Shown in pieces: positions 56,233 through 64,000 of a stretch of DNA of 64,000 nt (positions within the stretch are counted from its first letter, which is position 1; each line of letters opens with the position of its first letter). The stretch is from Actinacidiphila yanglinensis. Its GTDB lineage: Bacteria; Actinomycetota; Actinomycetes; Streptomycetales; Streptomycetaceae. Position numbers and translations under genes: made by a program. The stretch covers positions 602,045 to 666,044 of the forward strand of contig NZ_FNVU01000003.1 of assembly GCF_900107965.1 (NCBI RefSeq), in the 5' to 3' direction. The notes under the pieces are model-generated. The model worked only from the letters and a program-made list of their open reading frames with translations, was not told the DNA's origin and made no database searches.

Positions 56233-57588
56233 GTGGAGAATGAACGCTGCCACGTGACCGTGGTGGGAGCGCGGCGGCGCGTGGACCTCGCGGTGCCCGC
56301 GGAGGCCGCCATCGCGGAGTACACCCCGGCCCTGCTCCAACTCGTCGGGCAGGTGGAGTTCGACGAGACCCTGCCCCCGGTCTGGTCGCTCGCGCTGCCC
56401 GGTGCGGTGCCCTTCGCCCCCGAGGCGTCGCTGCGGGAGAGCGGTGTCGCGGACGGTGCGACGCTGTATCTGCGCGACGTCGCCGCCGACGAGTTCGACG
56501 AGCCCGTGGTCACCGACCTGGAGGAGACGGTCGCGCGCACCGACCAGGGTTTCCGGGTGTGGAACCGGCGCTCGCGCGCGTACACCACCCTGATCCTCGG
56601 TGTACTGAGCCTGATCGCGGGCTTCGTCGTGCTGGCCCGCACCGGCGGCCGGGACAGCGTGCTGCCCGCCACCCGGGCCTGCGCCGTCCTCGTCGCGCTG
56701 TCCCTGGCCGTGCTCGCGTGGCAGGCGACCCGTCAAGGGTGGTCCCTGCCGCTGCGGTTGCGGCTGATCATGGCGTACGCCGCGATGCCGCTGCTGGCGG
56801 TGGCCGGCGCCACGCTGCCGCGTCCGTCGAGCGTCGCCCCCGTGCTGGTGGCGCTCGGCGCGGGCGCCCTGCTCGGAGCGCTGATCGGCCTGCTCGCCAT
56901 CCGCCACGCGACGACCCTGCTGGCGGTGGCGATCACCGCGCTCGCCCTGGCACTGACGGCGTGCCTCACGGCGGCGCACGCCACGCTGCCGGAGGCGTCC
57001 GCGGTGGTCGGTGTCACCCTGCTCGCCGTGCTCGGCGCGGCTCCCGGGCTCTCCGGTCACTTCGCCGTGCTCGCGGGATCGAGCGGCTCCGCGGCGGACG
57101 GCCACGACGACGAGGCCGGCGTGGTGAGCCTGGTCAAGCGCGGCCAGCGGCTGCTGATCGGAACCAACCTGCTGGTCTCGGCGGTCGCCGCCGCCTGCCT
57201 GGTCGTGCTCGGCTCGACGCACCAGGCGTTCGCGGTGGCGCTGGCCGGCTGCCTCGGGGTGGCGCTCGTCCTGCGCGCGGGACGGCTGACGATGGCGCCG
57301 GCGGTCGTGCCGGTGGTGGTCGCGGGGACGACCGGGCTGGCGGCCACGCTCACCCGGGCGCCGGGCGCCTTCGGCGCGCCCGGCTGGGCGGGCCCGGCCG
57401 TCCTGCTCGGTGCGGCGGTGCTCGCTCTGGCCGCCGGCCTGGGCCGGGCCTTCCGGGGTGCCGGAACCAGCGCGCGCCCGTCCTGGATCGACCCGCTGTC
57501 CGGGTTCCTGATGGTGGCCTGCGTGCCGCTCGCCGTGGGCGTCTTCGGCGTCTACGGCACCCTGCTGAACGCGGGGCGGACGCCGTGA
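56233..57588 (+). CDS. eccD: EccD, type VII secretion membrane channel subunit
   Basis: 451 residues, the usual EccD size. Residues 1-85 form a ubiquitin-like YukD domain (CHVTVVGARRRVDLAVPAEA, ATLYLRDVAAD), followed by eleven or so membrane helices (YTTLILGVLSLIAGFVVLAR through FLMVACVPLAVGVFGVYGTL). EccD dimers make most of the membrane cavity of the ESX core complex. GTG 56233 has AAGGA upstream. EccC is encoded 4.6 kb further on the same strand. Confidence 0.9.
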   Translation: MENERCHVTVVGARRRVDLAVPAEAAIAEYTPALLQLVGQVEFDETLPPVWSLALPGAVPFAPEASLRESGVADGATLYLRDVAADEFDEPVVTDLEETVARTDQGFRVWNRRSRAYTTLILGVLSLIAGFVVLARTGGRDSVLPATRACAVLVALSLAVLAWQATRQGWSLPLRLRLIMAYAAMPLLAVAGATLPRPSSVAPVLVALGAGALLGALIGLLAIRHATTLLAVAITALALALTACLTAAHATLPEASAVVGVTLLAVLGAAPGLSGHFAVLAGSSGSAADGHDDEAGVVSLVKRGQRLLIGTNLLVSAVAAACLVVLGSTHQAFAVALAGCLGVALVLRAGRLTMAPAVVPVVVAGTTGLAATLTRAPGAFGAPGWAGPAVLLGAAVLALAAGLGRAFRGAGTSARPSWIDPLSGFLMVACVPLAVGVFGVYGTLLNAGRTP

Positions 57589-57616
57589 CGTGCCGGGAGA
57601 ACGGAGCGCGCCGCCC

Positions 57617-60334
57617 GTGAAGCGCACTGTGTTCCGGGTCGCGGACCGGGGCTGGGGCACCTACCGCAGCATCACGGCCGCGCTCCGGGCGGCGGACGAG
57701 CGCACGGAGATCCGTGTCCAGCCGGGGGAGTACCAGGAGTCCCTGGTCCTCGACCGGGACGTCACGGTGGTCGCGGAGAAAGGGCCGGGAACCGTGCGTG
57801 TACGGGCCCCGCACGGTCCCGCGGTCAACGTGACCGGCGGTTCCCCCGTCCTGCGGGAGTTGACGGTGGTGGGCGCCGGCGACCGCGGCCCGGCCGTGGT
57901 CCTCGGCGGCGGTGCTCCGCTCCTCGACCGGTGCGCGGTCTCCCGCGGCCGGATCGAGATCGTGCGCGATGCCGCCGCGCGGCTGCTGTCGTGCACCGTC
58001 GAGGACGCCGCCGGCTCGGGTGTCCACGTGACGGGCACGGCCGGCGCGGTCGTCGAGGACTGCGTGATCAGGGCGACGACCGGGCACGGGCTCACGGTGA
58101 GCGACGCGGCGCGCGCGGAGGTGCGGCGCACCACGATCGAGCGGGTGACCGGGTGCGGGATCGTGACCGCGGGCGAGTCGGGCGGCATCTTCGAGGACTG
58201 CACGGTCCGTCACACGGGGGACGCGGCGGTGCTCGTGCACTCCCACGCCCGCCCCCTCCTGCGCGGGTGCCGGCTCCATGACAGCACCTCCGAAGGCGTG
58301 CGGATCACCCGGGCCGACGGCACCGGGGCCGAGGTCGCGCCGCGCCCCGAGCCGGACGCCGCCACGGCCGGAGGCCAGGAGCAGCGGATCCGGCTGGAGA
58401 GTTGCGAGATCTTCCGCACCGGCAAGGAGGGCGTGCTGGTCGACGCGGCCGAGGCGCGGCTGAGGGACTGCCACGTCCGCGAGACGGGCGGGGCGGGCGT
58501 GGTCGTCTCGGGCGGCGGCCGGCTGGAACTGGAGGGCACCCGCGTGGTCGACGTGCCCGGAACCGGTCTCGCCGCCCTGGACGACGCCGAACTGCTGGTG
58601 CGCGACAGCACCGTGGCCCGTACCGGCGCCAACGGCGTGCATGCCTCGGGCCGTTGCTCCGTCGTGCTGGTCGGGTGCGAGATCTCCACCACGACGTACA
58701 CCGCCGTGAACGTCGGCGGCAACGCCCGTACGGTGCTGCGCGGTTGCACCGTGCGGGACAGCGCGCAGCACGGGGTGGGGGTGGAGGGCGCGGCGAACCT
58801 CGTCGCCGAGGACACCCGGGTGGAGCGGGCGCGGATGACGGGCGTCGACGTCCACGAGGCGGACGCGGTGCTGCGTCGCTGCGTGGTCAGCGAGGCGGAC
58901 ACCGGGATCCGGCTGGAGACCGGGCACCGGCCGCTGCTGGAGGACTGCGAGGTGCTGCGAGCGGCCAGGACCGGCATCGAGGTCGCCGCCGGCACCGGCG
59001 CGACGGTGCGCGGCGGGCGGGTGGAGGCACCGGGCTCGGCGGGCGTCTTCCTCGACGAAGGGAGCGAACCCTGGATCGAGGACCTGGCCATCTCCGGCGC
59101 CGGGGGCAGCGGGCTGGTGATCTGGTCCGGGGCGAACCCCCGGGTACGGTCGGTGACCGTGGCCGGCGCCGCGAAGAACGGCGTGTACGTCGGCGACGGC
59201 GGTGGCGGGCTGCTGGAGGACTGCACGGTCTCCGCGACCGGCTTCCCGGCGGTGTACGTGGGAGCCAAGGCCGCGCCGGTGCTGCGCCGGCTGGTGGTGC
59301 GCGACGTGGACGAGGACCTGTCGCAGGACGACGACGCGGCGGCCCGGTTCGAACTCTGCCGCAGCCACGGCGTCAGGATCGCGACCCTTCCGGTGGAGGC
59401 CGCGGACGCGGCGGTGACTCCGGCCGTGGGCGCCGTGCACGCGATGGCGCCCACGCTCGGGGGACGGGCCGGCGCCGGGACGGCCGACCAGGAAGCGGCC
59501 GACCAGGAAACAGCGGGCGAGGACCAGTTGCCCGAACTGCTCGCCGAACTGGACCGGTTGGTGGGCCTGGACGGCGTCAAGCGGGAGGTGGCGTCGATGG
59601 CCAAGCTGATGCGGATGGTCAAGCGCCGTCAGGAGGCGGGCCTGCAGCCGCCGCCGCTGAGCCGGCACCTGATCTTCGCGGGCAACCCCGGTACCGGAAA
59701 GACCACGGTGGCCCGGTTGTACGGCCGGCTGCTGGCCGCGCTCGGGCTGCTCGCCAGCGGCCACCTGGTGGAGGCCGACCGCAGCGCGCTCGTGGGCGAG
59801 TACGTCGGGCACACCGCGCCGAAGACCACCGCGGCCTTCCAACGGGCGCTGGGCGGCGTGCTGTTCATCGACGAGGCCTACGCGCTGGTGCCCGCGGGGC
59901 AGGGCAACGACTTCGGCCAGGAGGCGATCTCCACCCTGGTCAAGCTCATGGAGGACCACCGCGACGACGTCGTGGTGATCGCGGCGGGCTACCCGGACGA
60001 CATGGATCGCCTCATCGACTCCAACCCGGGCCTGGCCTCCCGCTTCACCCGCACGCTGCGCTTCGACGACTACTCCTCGGCGGACCTGGTGGAGATCGTG
60101 GAGCACCAGGCGTCCCAGCACGAGTACCTGGTCCAGCCGGACACCGTGCATGCCCTGCTGGGTTACTTCGACGCCATCGAGCGGACCGAGCGCTTCGGCA
60201 ACGGGCGCACCGCCCGCCAGGCGTTCCAGCGGATGACCGAGCAGCACGCGATGCGGGTCGCCGACCTGGACGACCCCAGCGACGAGGACCTGACCGTGCT
60301 CCAGCCGGCCGACGTGCCCGCGGTGGTGGCGTGA
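57617..60334 (+). CDS. Right-handed beta-helix / CbxX-type AAA+ fusion (EccA position)
   Basis: 905 residues from GTG 57617 (GTG 57590 possible). Residues about 10-590 are a long right-handed parallel beta-helix of roughly 23-residue rungs, seen as recurring LLEDCEVLRAARTGIEV-like units. After a linker (Asp/Glu/Gln-rich) a CbxX/CfqX AAA+ domain follows: Walker A GNPGTGKTT at 689-697, Walker B GVLFIDEAYAL, sensor region GYPDDMDRLIDSNPGLASRF. EccA proteins have such an AAA+ domain after a TPR region and act on substrates before secretion; here the beta-helix replaces the TPR. No signal peptide, so cytosolic. Confidence 0.88.
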   Translation: MKRTVFRVADRGWGTYRSITAALRAADERTEIRVQPGEYQESLVLDRDVTVVAEKGPGTVRVRAPHGPAVNVTGGSPVLRELTVVGAGDRGPAVVLGGGAPLLDRCAVSRGRIEIVRDAAARLLSCTVEDAAGSGVHVTGTAGAVVEDCVIRATTGHGLTVSDAARAEVRRTTIERVTGCGIVTAGESGGIFEDCTVRHTGDAAVLVHSHARPLLRGCRLHDSTSEGVRITRADGTGAEVAPRPEPDAATAGGQEQRIRLESCEIFRTGKEGVLVDAAEARLRDCHVRETGGAGVVVSGGGRLELEGTRVVDVPGTGLAALDDAELLVRDSTVARTGANGVHASGRCSVVLVGCEISTTTYTAVNVGGNARTVLRGCTVRDSAQHGVGVEGAANLVAEDTRVERARMTGVDVHEADAVLRRCVVSEADTGIRLETGHRPLLEDCEVLRAARTGIEVAAGTGATVRGGRVEAPGSAGVFLDEGSEPWIEDLAISGAGGSGLVIWSGANPRVRSVTVAGAAKNGVYVGDGGGGLLEDCTVSATGFPAVYVGAKAAPVLRRLVVRDVDEDLSQDDDAAARFELCRSHGVRIATLPVEAADAAVTPAVGAVHAMAPTLGGRAGAGTADQEAADQETAGEDQLPELLAELDRLVGLDGVKREVASMAKLMRMVKRRQEAGLQPPPLSRHLIFAGNPGTGKTTVARLYGRLLAALGLLASGHLVEADRSALVGEYVGHTAPKTTAAFQRALGGVLFIDEAYALVPAGQGNDFGQEAISTLVKLMEDHRDDVVVIAAGYPDDMDRLIDSNPGLASRFTRTLRFDDYSSADLVEIVEHQASQHEYLVQPDTVHALLGYFDAIERTERFGNGRTARQAFQRMTEQHAMRVADLDDPSDEDLTVLQPADVPAVVA

Positions 60335-60411
60335 TGACCTGCCACCACCGCGGGCCCGCCGGCCGTACCGGGGCGCTGCTCGGCCGTCCCCGGCGCCCCG
60401 ATCCGCCGGGT

Positions 60412-61044
60412 CTACGCGGTCGCGGGGCCGGAGAGGTCCGGGCGGGTGGCGGTGACCGAGCCGGTGGGGTCCGGGAACCGCGCGGCCCGGTCGACGTGAC
60501 CGTAGGACTGGCCGGCGCCGTTGATCATCGCGAGGTAGTTGCCGAGCAGTTCGAGCGCGTTGCTCTGCAGGGCCAGCGCCTTCTGCATCGCCGGGTTGAT
60601 GTGGACGGCGAAGCTGTCCCCCAGGTCCGCGAGGGTGTTCTGGTCCTCGTTGTCCGTCTCGTCCGGTGGCGGGCTGTAGCCGCCGGTCGAGTTCGCGTTC
60701 AGCCCGGAGCCGACGGAGCCGGACGAGATCGGCGGGTCGGTGTGCGCGGGTCCCCAGAACTGCCCGTGCACGACCGCATCGACCTTCTGGCGCAGCGACT
60801 CGTAGCTGGAGACGGCACCGCGCCCCTCCGTCAGCAGGGTGCTCTCGGTTGCCCGCACGGTGGCGGCGTCGAAGACGACCGGGCCACTGTCGACCACGTC
60901 GTCCGGCGACTGCCCGCCGGGCGCCCCGCCCGGGTCGATGTTGAAGCTCGGGGGAGTGTCCCAGTCGACCGTCATGGTCGGGACGAGATTGCTGAAGTCC
61001 TTTCCGCTGTCGGGGTCGTCGTCGTTGTTCTGGGTATCGGCCAT
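60412..61044 (-). CDS. Acidic hypothetical protein inside the T7SS locus
   Basis: 210 residues. The N-terminal 55 residues are acidic and Pro/Gly-rich; two helical stretches follow (ATVRATESTLLTEGRGAVSS, then INPAMQKALALQSNALELLG), resembling the helices of ESX-associated substrates. It is on the opposite strand to all other genes here, with AGGAGG before ATG 61044. No name recognised. It converges with the beta-helix/AAA+ gene and is divergent from WXG100 protein 3. Confidence 0.65.
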   Translation of the reverse strand: MADTQNNDDDPDSGKDFSNLVPTMTVDWDTPPSFNIDPGGAPGGQSPDDVVDSGPVVFDAATVRATESTLLTEGRGAVSSYESLRQKVDAVVHGQFWGPAHTDPPISSGSVGSGLNANSTGGYSPPPDETDNEDQNTLADLGDSFAVHINPAMQKALALQSNALELLGNYLAMINGAGQSYGHVDRAARFPDPTGSVTATRPDLSGPATA

Positions 61045-61219
61045 GAGGTCCTCCTGTGCGCGTGCCCGGCGGCAGAAGCGTCCCGTCATTCCGGTCGACG
61101 CCCGCCGGCGGGAATCAGTTTGTCATATCGAGACCCGGTGGCGAAATCCCGGTACCGGTATTCCGGCGGATTCGCCGGAGAACGGTGGACCGCGGCCGGC
61201 GGTGGAAGGAGAAAGACTC

Positions 61220-61771
61220 ATGACGACGTCGTCGACGGGGAATTCGGATTCCCTCGCGATGCCCCGCGGTCATTCCCTGACCGACAGGGTGGACACCTGG
61301 CAGGACGCGACGCCGTCCGTGCCCGCGGGCGATCACCCGGGCCTGGCGACACGGCCGGTGCTCGGCCGCCCGGCCGGAACCCCGCCGTCGCACGGCGGCG
61401 GCCAGGACCGGGTGTCGTCCCACGGCGGCGGGGGTTCGGGCGGGGGCGGGGGTTCGGGCGGTTCGGGCGGGACCATGTCGCTGGAGGAGTTCCGGGTCGC
61501 CCTGGCCCAACTCGGCGGCGCCATCACGATCGTGCGCACCCAGAGCGGGCACGTCTCGCACCTGGTCGGCCAGATCAGGACCTGTTTCGACGGGGCCCAG
61601 AGCGCGTGGGAGAGCCCGTCGGCCGTCTCGTTCGAGACGATGTCGACCTGGTTCACGAACGGCTCGCACGCGCTGGAGAACCTGCTGCAGGAGATGGTCC
61701 GGCGGATGGGGACCGCCTACGACAACTACGAGGCGGCCGAGAAGGCCAACACCCACAACTCCGGAGGCTGA
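61220..61771 (+). CDS. WXG100-like protein 3 with long N-terminal extension
   Basis: 183 residues. Residues 1-85 are polar and Gly/Ser-rich (HGGGGSGGGGGSGGSGG), then a WXG100-like hairpin: LAQLGGAITIVRTQSGHVSH, turn SAWESPSA (WES in place of WxG), FTNGSHALENLLQEMVRRMG, ending YDNYEAAEKANTH. The YxxxE-like tail fits T7SS export. GGAAGGAG precedes the ATG. The next gene starts 2 bases after the stop. Confidence 0.8.
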   Translation: MTTSSTGNSDSLAMPRGHSLTDRVDTWQDATPSVPAGDHPGLATRPVLGRPAGTPPSHGGGQDRVSSHGGGGSGGGGGSGGSGGTMSLEEFRVALAQLGGAITIVRTQSGHVSHLVGQIRTCFDGAQSAWESPSAVSFETMSTWFTNGSHALENLLQEMVRRMGTAYDNYEAAEKANTHNSGG

Positions 61772-61773
61772 GC

Positions 61774-62202
61774 GTGTCAGGGAACGCCGACTACGACGTC
61801 AGCACGATCAGGATCGACCCGCACGCGCTCGGCACCGGCAGCGCGAAACTCGTGTCGCTCGCCAACGACGTCGCCGACGCGATCAAACGGGTCGGCGACG
61901 CGGTCGCCGACCTCAAACTCGGGTGGGTGTCCAAGAGCGCCGACGAGGCACGGGCGTTCAACGACCGGTGGAATCGCGTGATGAAGCAGATGTTCGGCGA
62001 GAAGGACGGCGAGATCGGCATTCTCCCCGCGATGGCCGGCGGAATTCTGGCGACGGCCGTCGCGTACAGCAATCTGGAAATCGAGCTGCAATCCGCCTTC
62101 CTCAAGTTCTCCGGCGGGCTCGCCGACACCGGCGGCGACGGAAGCCAGCCGTCCGACCACACCGGGCCCGACTACCCCATCACTCAGGACTACCCGAACT
62201 AA
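61774..62202 (+). CDS. WXG100-like protein 4
   Basis: 142 residues from GTG 61774 with GGAGG upstream. Helices VSLANDVADAIKRVGDAVAD and EARAFNDRWNRVMKQMFGEK flank the turn LGWVSKSA (WVS in place of WxG); a third amphipathic stretch and a Pro/Asp tail follow. It probably pairs with protein 3. eccC begins directly at the base after its TAA. Confidence 0.8.
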   Translation: MSGNADYDVSTIRIDPHALGTGSAKLVSLANDVADAIKRVGDAVADLKLGWVSKSADEARAFNDRWNRVMKQMFGEKDGEIGILPAMAGGILATAVAYSNLEIELQSAFLKFSGGLADTGGDGSQPSDHTGPDYPITQDYPN

Positions 62203-64000
62203 ATGACCAGGACAGATTTCCACCGCCCGGCCAGGACCTTTCCGCCGTCGCTCCCCGAGACCCAGGTGGCGCTGGCCGCCCCGCCGCAGAAGGCCCCGCA
62301 GAACCAGGCGCAGACCTGGCTGTACATGCTGCTGCCGCTGCTCAGCAGCATCAGCATGGCCGCCTACATGTTCACCTTCGGGCGACCGTGGCTGATGATG
62401 CTCGGCATCGGCTTCGTGGTCGTCTCCGTCGGGGTCACGGTCCTGGTGCGGACCCAGACGAGGAACGCGAACCGGCGCGCGGAGTACCGCCAGCGGGACC
62501 GCTACCTCGACTACCTCGGCGACGTCCGGCGCCAGGCACGGGAGTCGGCGGCCGCGCAGCGCGCGGCCGGCGCGTTCGTGCACCCGAGCCCGCAGCGGCT
62601 GTGGGCGATCGCCACCACCGGCCCGCGCCGGGTGTGGGAACGGCGGCCGTCCGACGCGGACTTCCTCAAGCTGCGGCTGGGCATCGGCCACGCGGCTCCT
62701 GCCCTGCGCCTCGTGCTGAGCAGGCACGGTGACCCCACCGCCGAGCACGACCCCGAGTCGAGCCGGCGGGCCGAGCGGCTCGCGGACGACTTCGCGACGG
62801 TCAGCCGCCAGCCGGCCTGGGTCGATCTGGCGCACACCGGCGTCCTCAGCGTGCTCGGCCCGCGGGAGCGCACCGCTCCACTCGTCGGCGCGCTGCTGAT
62901 ACAGCTGGCGGTACTGCACGCCCCCGACGACGTGCAGGTGATCGCCCTCGCCGAGGAGGAGGACCATCCCTGGGCGTGGGTGAGATGGCTGCCGCACGCC
63001 CGTCAGCCCGATCGTGAGGGTCTGGTCCCCATGGTGGCCACCGGTATGGACGGCATAGCCGACCTGCTCCAGTCCCATGTGGACCTCGTCCGTGACGAAC
63101 GTGACGAACGAGGCGCCTCGTTGGGTCTGCGGCGGGAGGCGAAGGCGACGCGCCATCTGGTGGTGGTCCTCGACGGTTTCCGGCCGGACGCGGAGTGGGC
63201 GCGCCTGCCGCTGGTGGCCGACCTGCTGGCCGTGGCCGGGGCAGAGAGCGGGTTGCACGTGGTGTGCGTGGTCGGGCGGGAGAGCGAGGAGCCGAGCCGG
63301 GTCGACGTGCGGGCCCGGGTCGACGCCGCGGGCGGCCTGGCCCTGGAGAGCCGGTATCCCGTCCTGGTGCAGGCAGCCGAGGAGGCGGTCGCCGACGTGT
63401 GCCCGCCCCGAGTCGGTGAACAAGTCGCCCGGGCGTTGGCGCCGTTGCGGTTGTCGGGTGAGCAGGAGCAGGTGCTCGCGCGGACGGTGGCGTTGCCGGA
63501 GATGCTGGGGGTTGCTGATCTCGGGTCGTTCGATCCGACGGAGTTGTGGCATGCGCCGGATGACGAGGCGTTGTTGCGGTTGCCGATCGGGTTCACCGGG
63601 GACGGTGCTCCGCTGGTGCTGGATCTGAAGGAGTCGGCGCTGGGTGGTATCGGTCCGCACGGTCTGGTTGTTGGCGCCACCGGCTCCGGTAAGAGCGAGT
63701 TGTTGCGGACGCTGGTGACGGGGTTGAGCATGACGCATGCCCCGGAGCATCTGGGTTTCGTGCTGGTGGACTTCAAGGGCGGTGCGACCTTCGCGGGGGT
63801 GACCGAGTTGCCGCATGTGGCGGGGTTGATCACGAACCTTGCCGATGATCTGGCGATGGTCGACCGGGTGCGGACCGCGTTGCAGGGGGAGCAGCAGCGC
63901 CGGCAGCAGATGCTGCGCAGGGCGGGGAACGTGGACTCGGTGCGGGAGTACCAGATCCTGCAGGCGGCCGGCGGGGTCGATGAGGACGGGCGGCGGTTGG
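62203..64000 (+). CDS. eccC: EccC, FtsK/SpoIIIE-type ATPase of type VII secretion (5' part)
   Basis: The first 599 codons are in the window and the frame stays open. Two membrane helices (about residues 36-56 and 64-82: WLYMLLPLLSSISMAAYMF, LMMLGIGFVVVSVGVTVLV) precede the DUF/ATPase0 region; the first canonical Walker A is GATGSGKSE at residues 491-499, with LVDFKGGATF as Walker B. EccC is the motor and substrate receptor of the ESX complex. Codon choice changes visibly from about base 63,420, with many more GTT, GCG-TTG and GAT codons. Confidence 0.93.
   Translation, partial: MTRTDFHRPARTFPPSLPETQVALAAPPQKAPQNQAQTWLYMLLPLLSSISMAAYMFTFGRPWLMMLGIGFVVVSVGVTVLVRTQTRNANRRAEYRQRDRYLDYLGDVRRQARESAAAQRAAGAFVHPSPQRLWAIATTGPRRVWERRPSDADFLKLRLGIGHAAPALRLVLSRHGDPTAEHDPESSRRAERLADDFATVSRQPAWVDLAHTGVLSVLGPRERTAPLVGALLIQLAVLHAPDDVQVIALAEEEDHPWAWVRWLPHARQPDREGLVPMVATGMDGIADLLQSHVDLVRDERDERGASLGLRREAKATRHLVVVLDGFRPDAEWARLPLVADLLAVAGAESGLHVVCVVGRESEEPSRVDVRARVDAAGGLALESRYPVLVQAAEEAVADVCPPRVGEQVARALAPLRLSGEQEQVLARTVALPEMLGVADLGSFDPTELWHAPDDEALLRLPIGFTGDGAPLVLDLKESALGGIGPHGLVVGATGSGKSELLRTLVTGLSMTHAPEHLGFVLVDFKGGATFAGVTELPHVAGLITNLADDLAMVDRVRTALQGEQQRRQQMLRRAGNVDSVREYQILQAAGGVDEDGRRL

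Noticed and set aside
57350..60247. 965-codon minus frame opposite the beta-helix/AAA+ gene
   Set aside because: Antisense shadow of a repetitive GC-rich gene.
58402..62202. 1266-codon plus-strand frame across the beta-helix/AAA+ gene and WXG100 genes
   Set aside because: Out of frame with a gene carrying Walker motifs; Arg/Gly/Ala-only composition. Only its last 142 codons are real (WXG100-like protein 4).

Overview
This is chromosomal DNA from a high-GC actinomycete, very probably Streptomyces or a close relative in the Streptomycetaceae. The grounds are strong G/C at third codon positions, frequent GTG starts, many 4-base start/stop overlaps, and family combinations typical of that group: hopanoid cluster, XRE-DUF397 pair, PF04672-type methyltransferase, DUF5302, SigE-like sigma factor and an ESX-like type VII secretion locus. 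The naming is from family recognition by eye; no search was run.

Positions 1-12,800 hold a hopanoid operon on the + strand: end of hpnC, then hpnD, hpnE, a polyprenyl diphosphate synthase, squalene-hopene cyclase (shc), hpnG, hpnH, dxs and an hpnO-like aminotransferase. A serpin-like gene follows. The genes run from isoprenoid precursor supply (dxs) through squalene and hopene to side-chain extension (HpnH, HpnG, HpnO). Positions 12,850-31,250 are ordinary chromosomal genes: tyrosine phosphatase, SGNH hydrolase, an ATPase/XRE/DUF397/methyltransferase regulatory group, M3 peptidase, metallo-beta-lactamase-fold hydrolase, acetyltransferases, GH2 beta-galactosidase, and a split transketolase divergent from soxR across a SoxR-box-like palindrome. 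Several perfect inverted repeats mark the ends of convergent genes.

Positions 31,370-48,050 are an accessory region. It starts at tRNA-Pro(GGG), into which a tyrosine-integrase gene reads, followed by an excisionase. Beyond lie two decayed integrase ends flanking a secreted phosphodiesterase, a DinB protein, an IS21-like fragment joined to a frameshifted nuclease-toxin tip with its SMI1-type immunity gene, an RRQRL-type zinc protein known from integrative elements, an IS110 element with a structured upstream region that may be its bridge RNA, an orphan NRPS (C-A-T-C-T, predicted to load threonine), and a mosaic of IS3, aldo/keto reductase and IS1380 fragments. It looks like an eroded integrative element plus layered insertions.

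Positions 48,050-54,200 carry a sigma factor coupled to a membrane PASTA protein, a two-component system, and two membrane proteins. From 54,600 to the window end is an ESX/T7SS-like locus: an orphan LuxR protein with a degenerate receiver, four WXG100-like small proteins, EccD, an unusual beta-helix/AAA+ fusion in the EccA position, an opposite-strand acidic protein, and the first 600 codons of EccC. EccB, EccE and the mycosin are not in view and may lie beyond 64,000.
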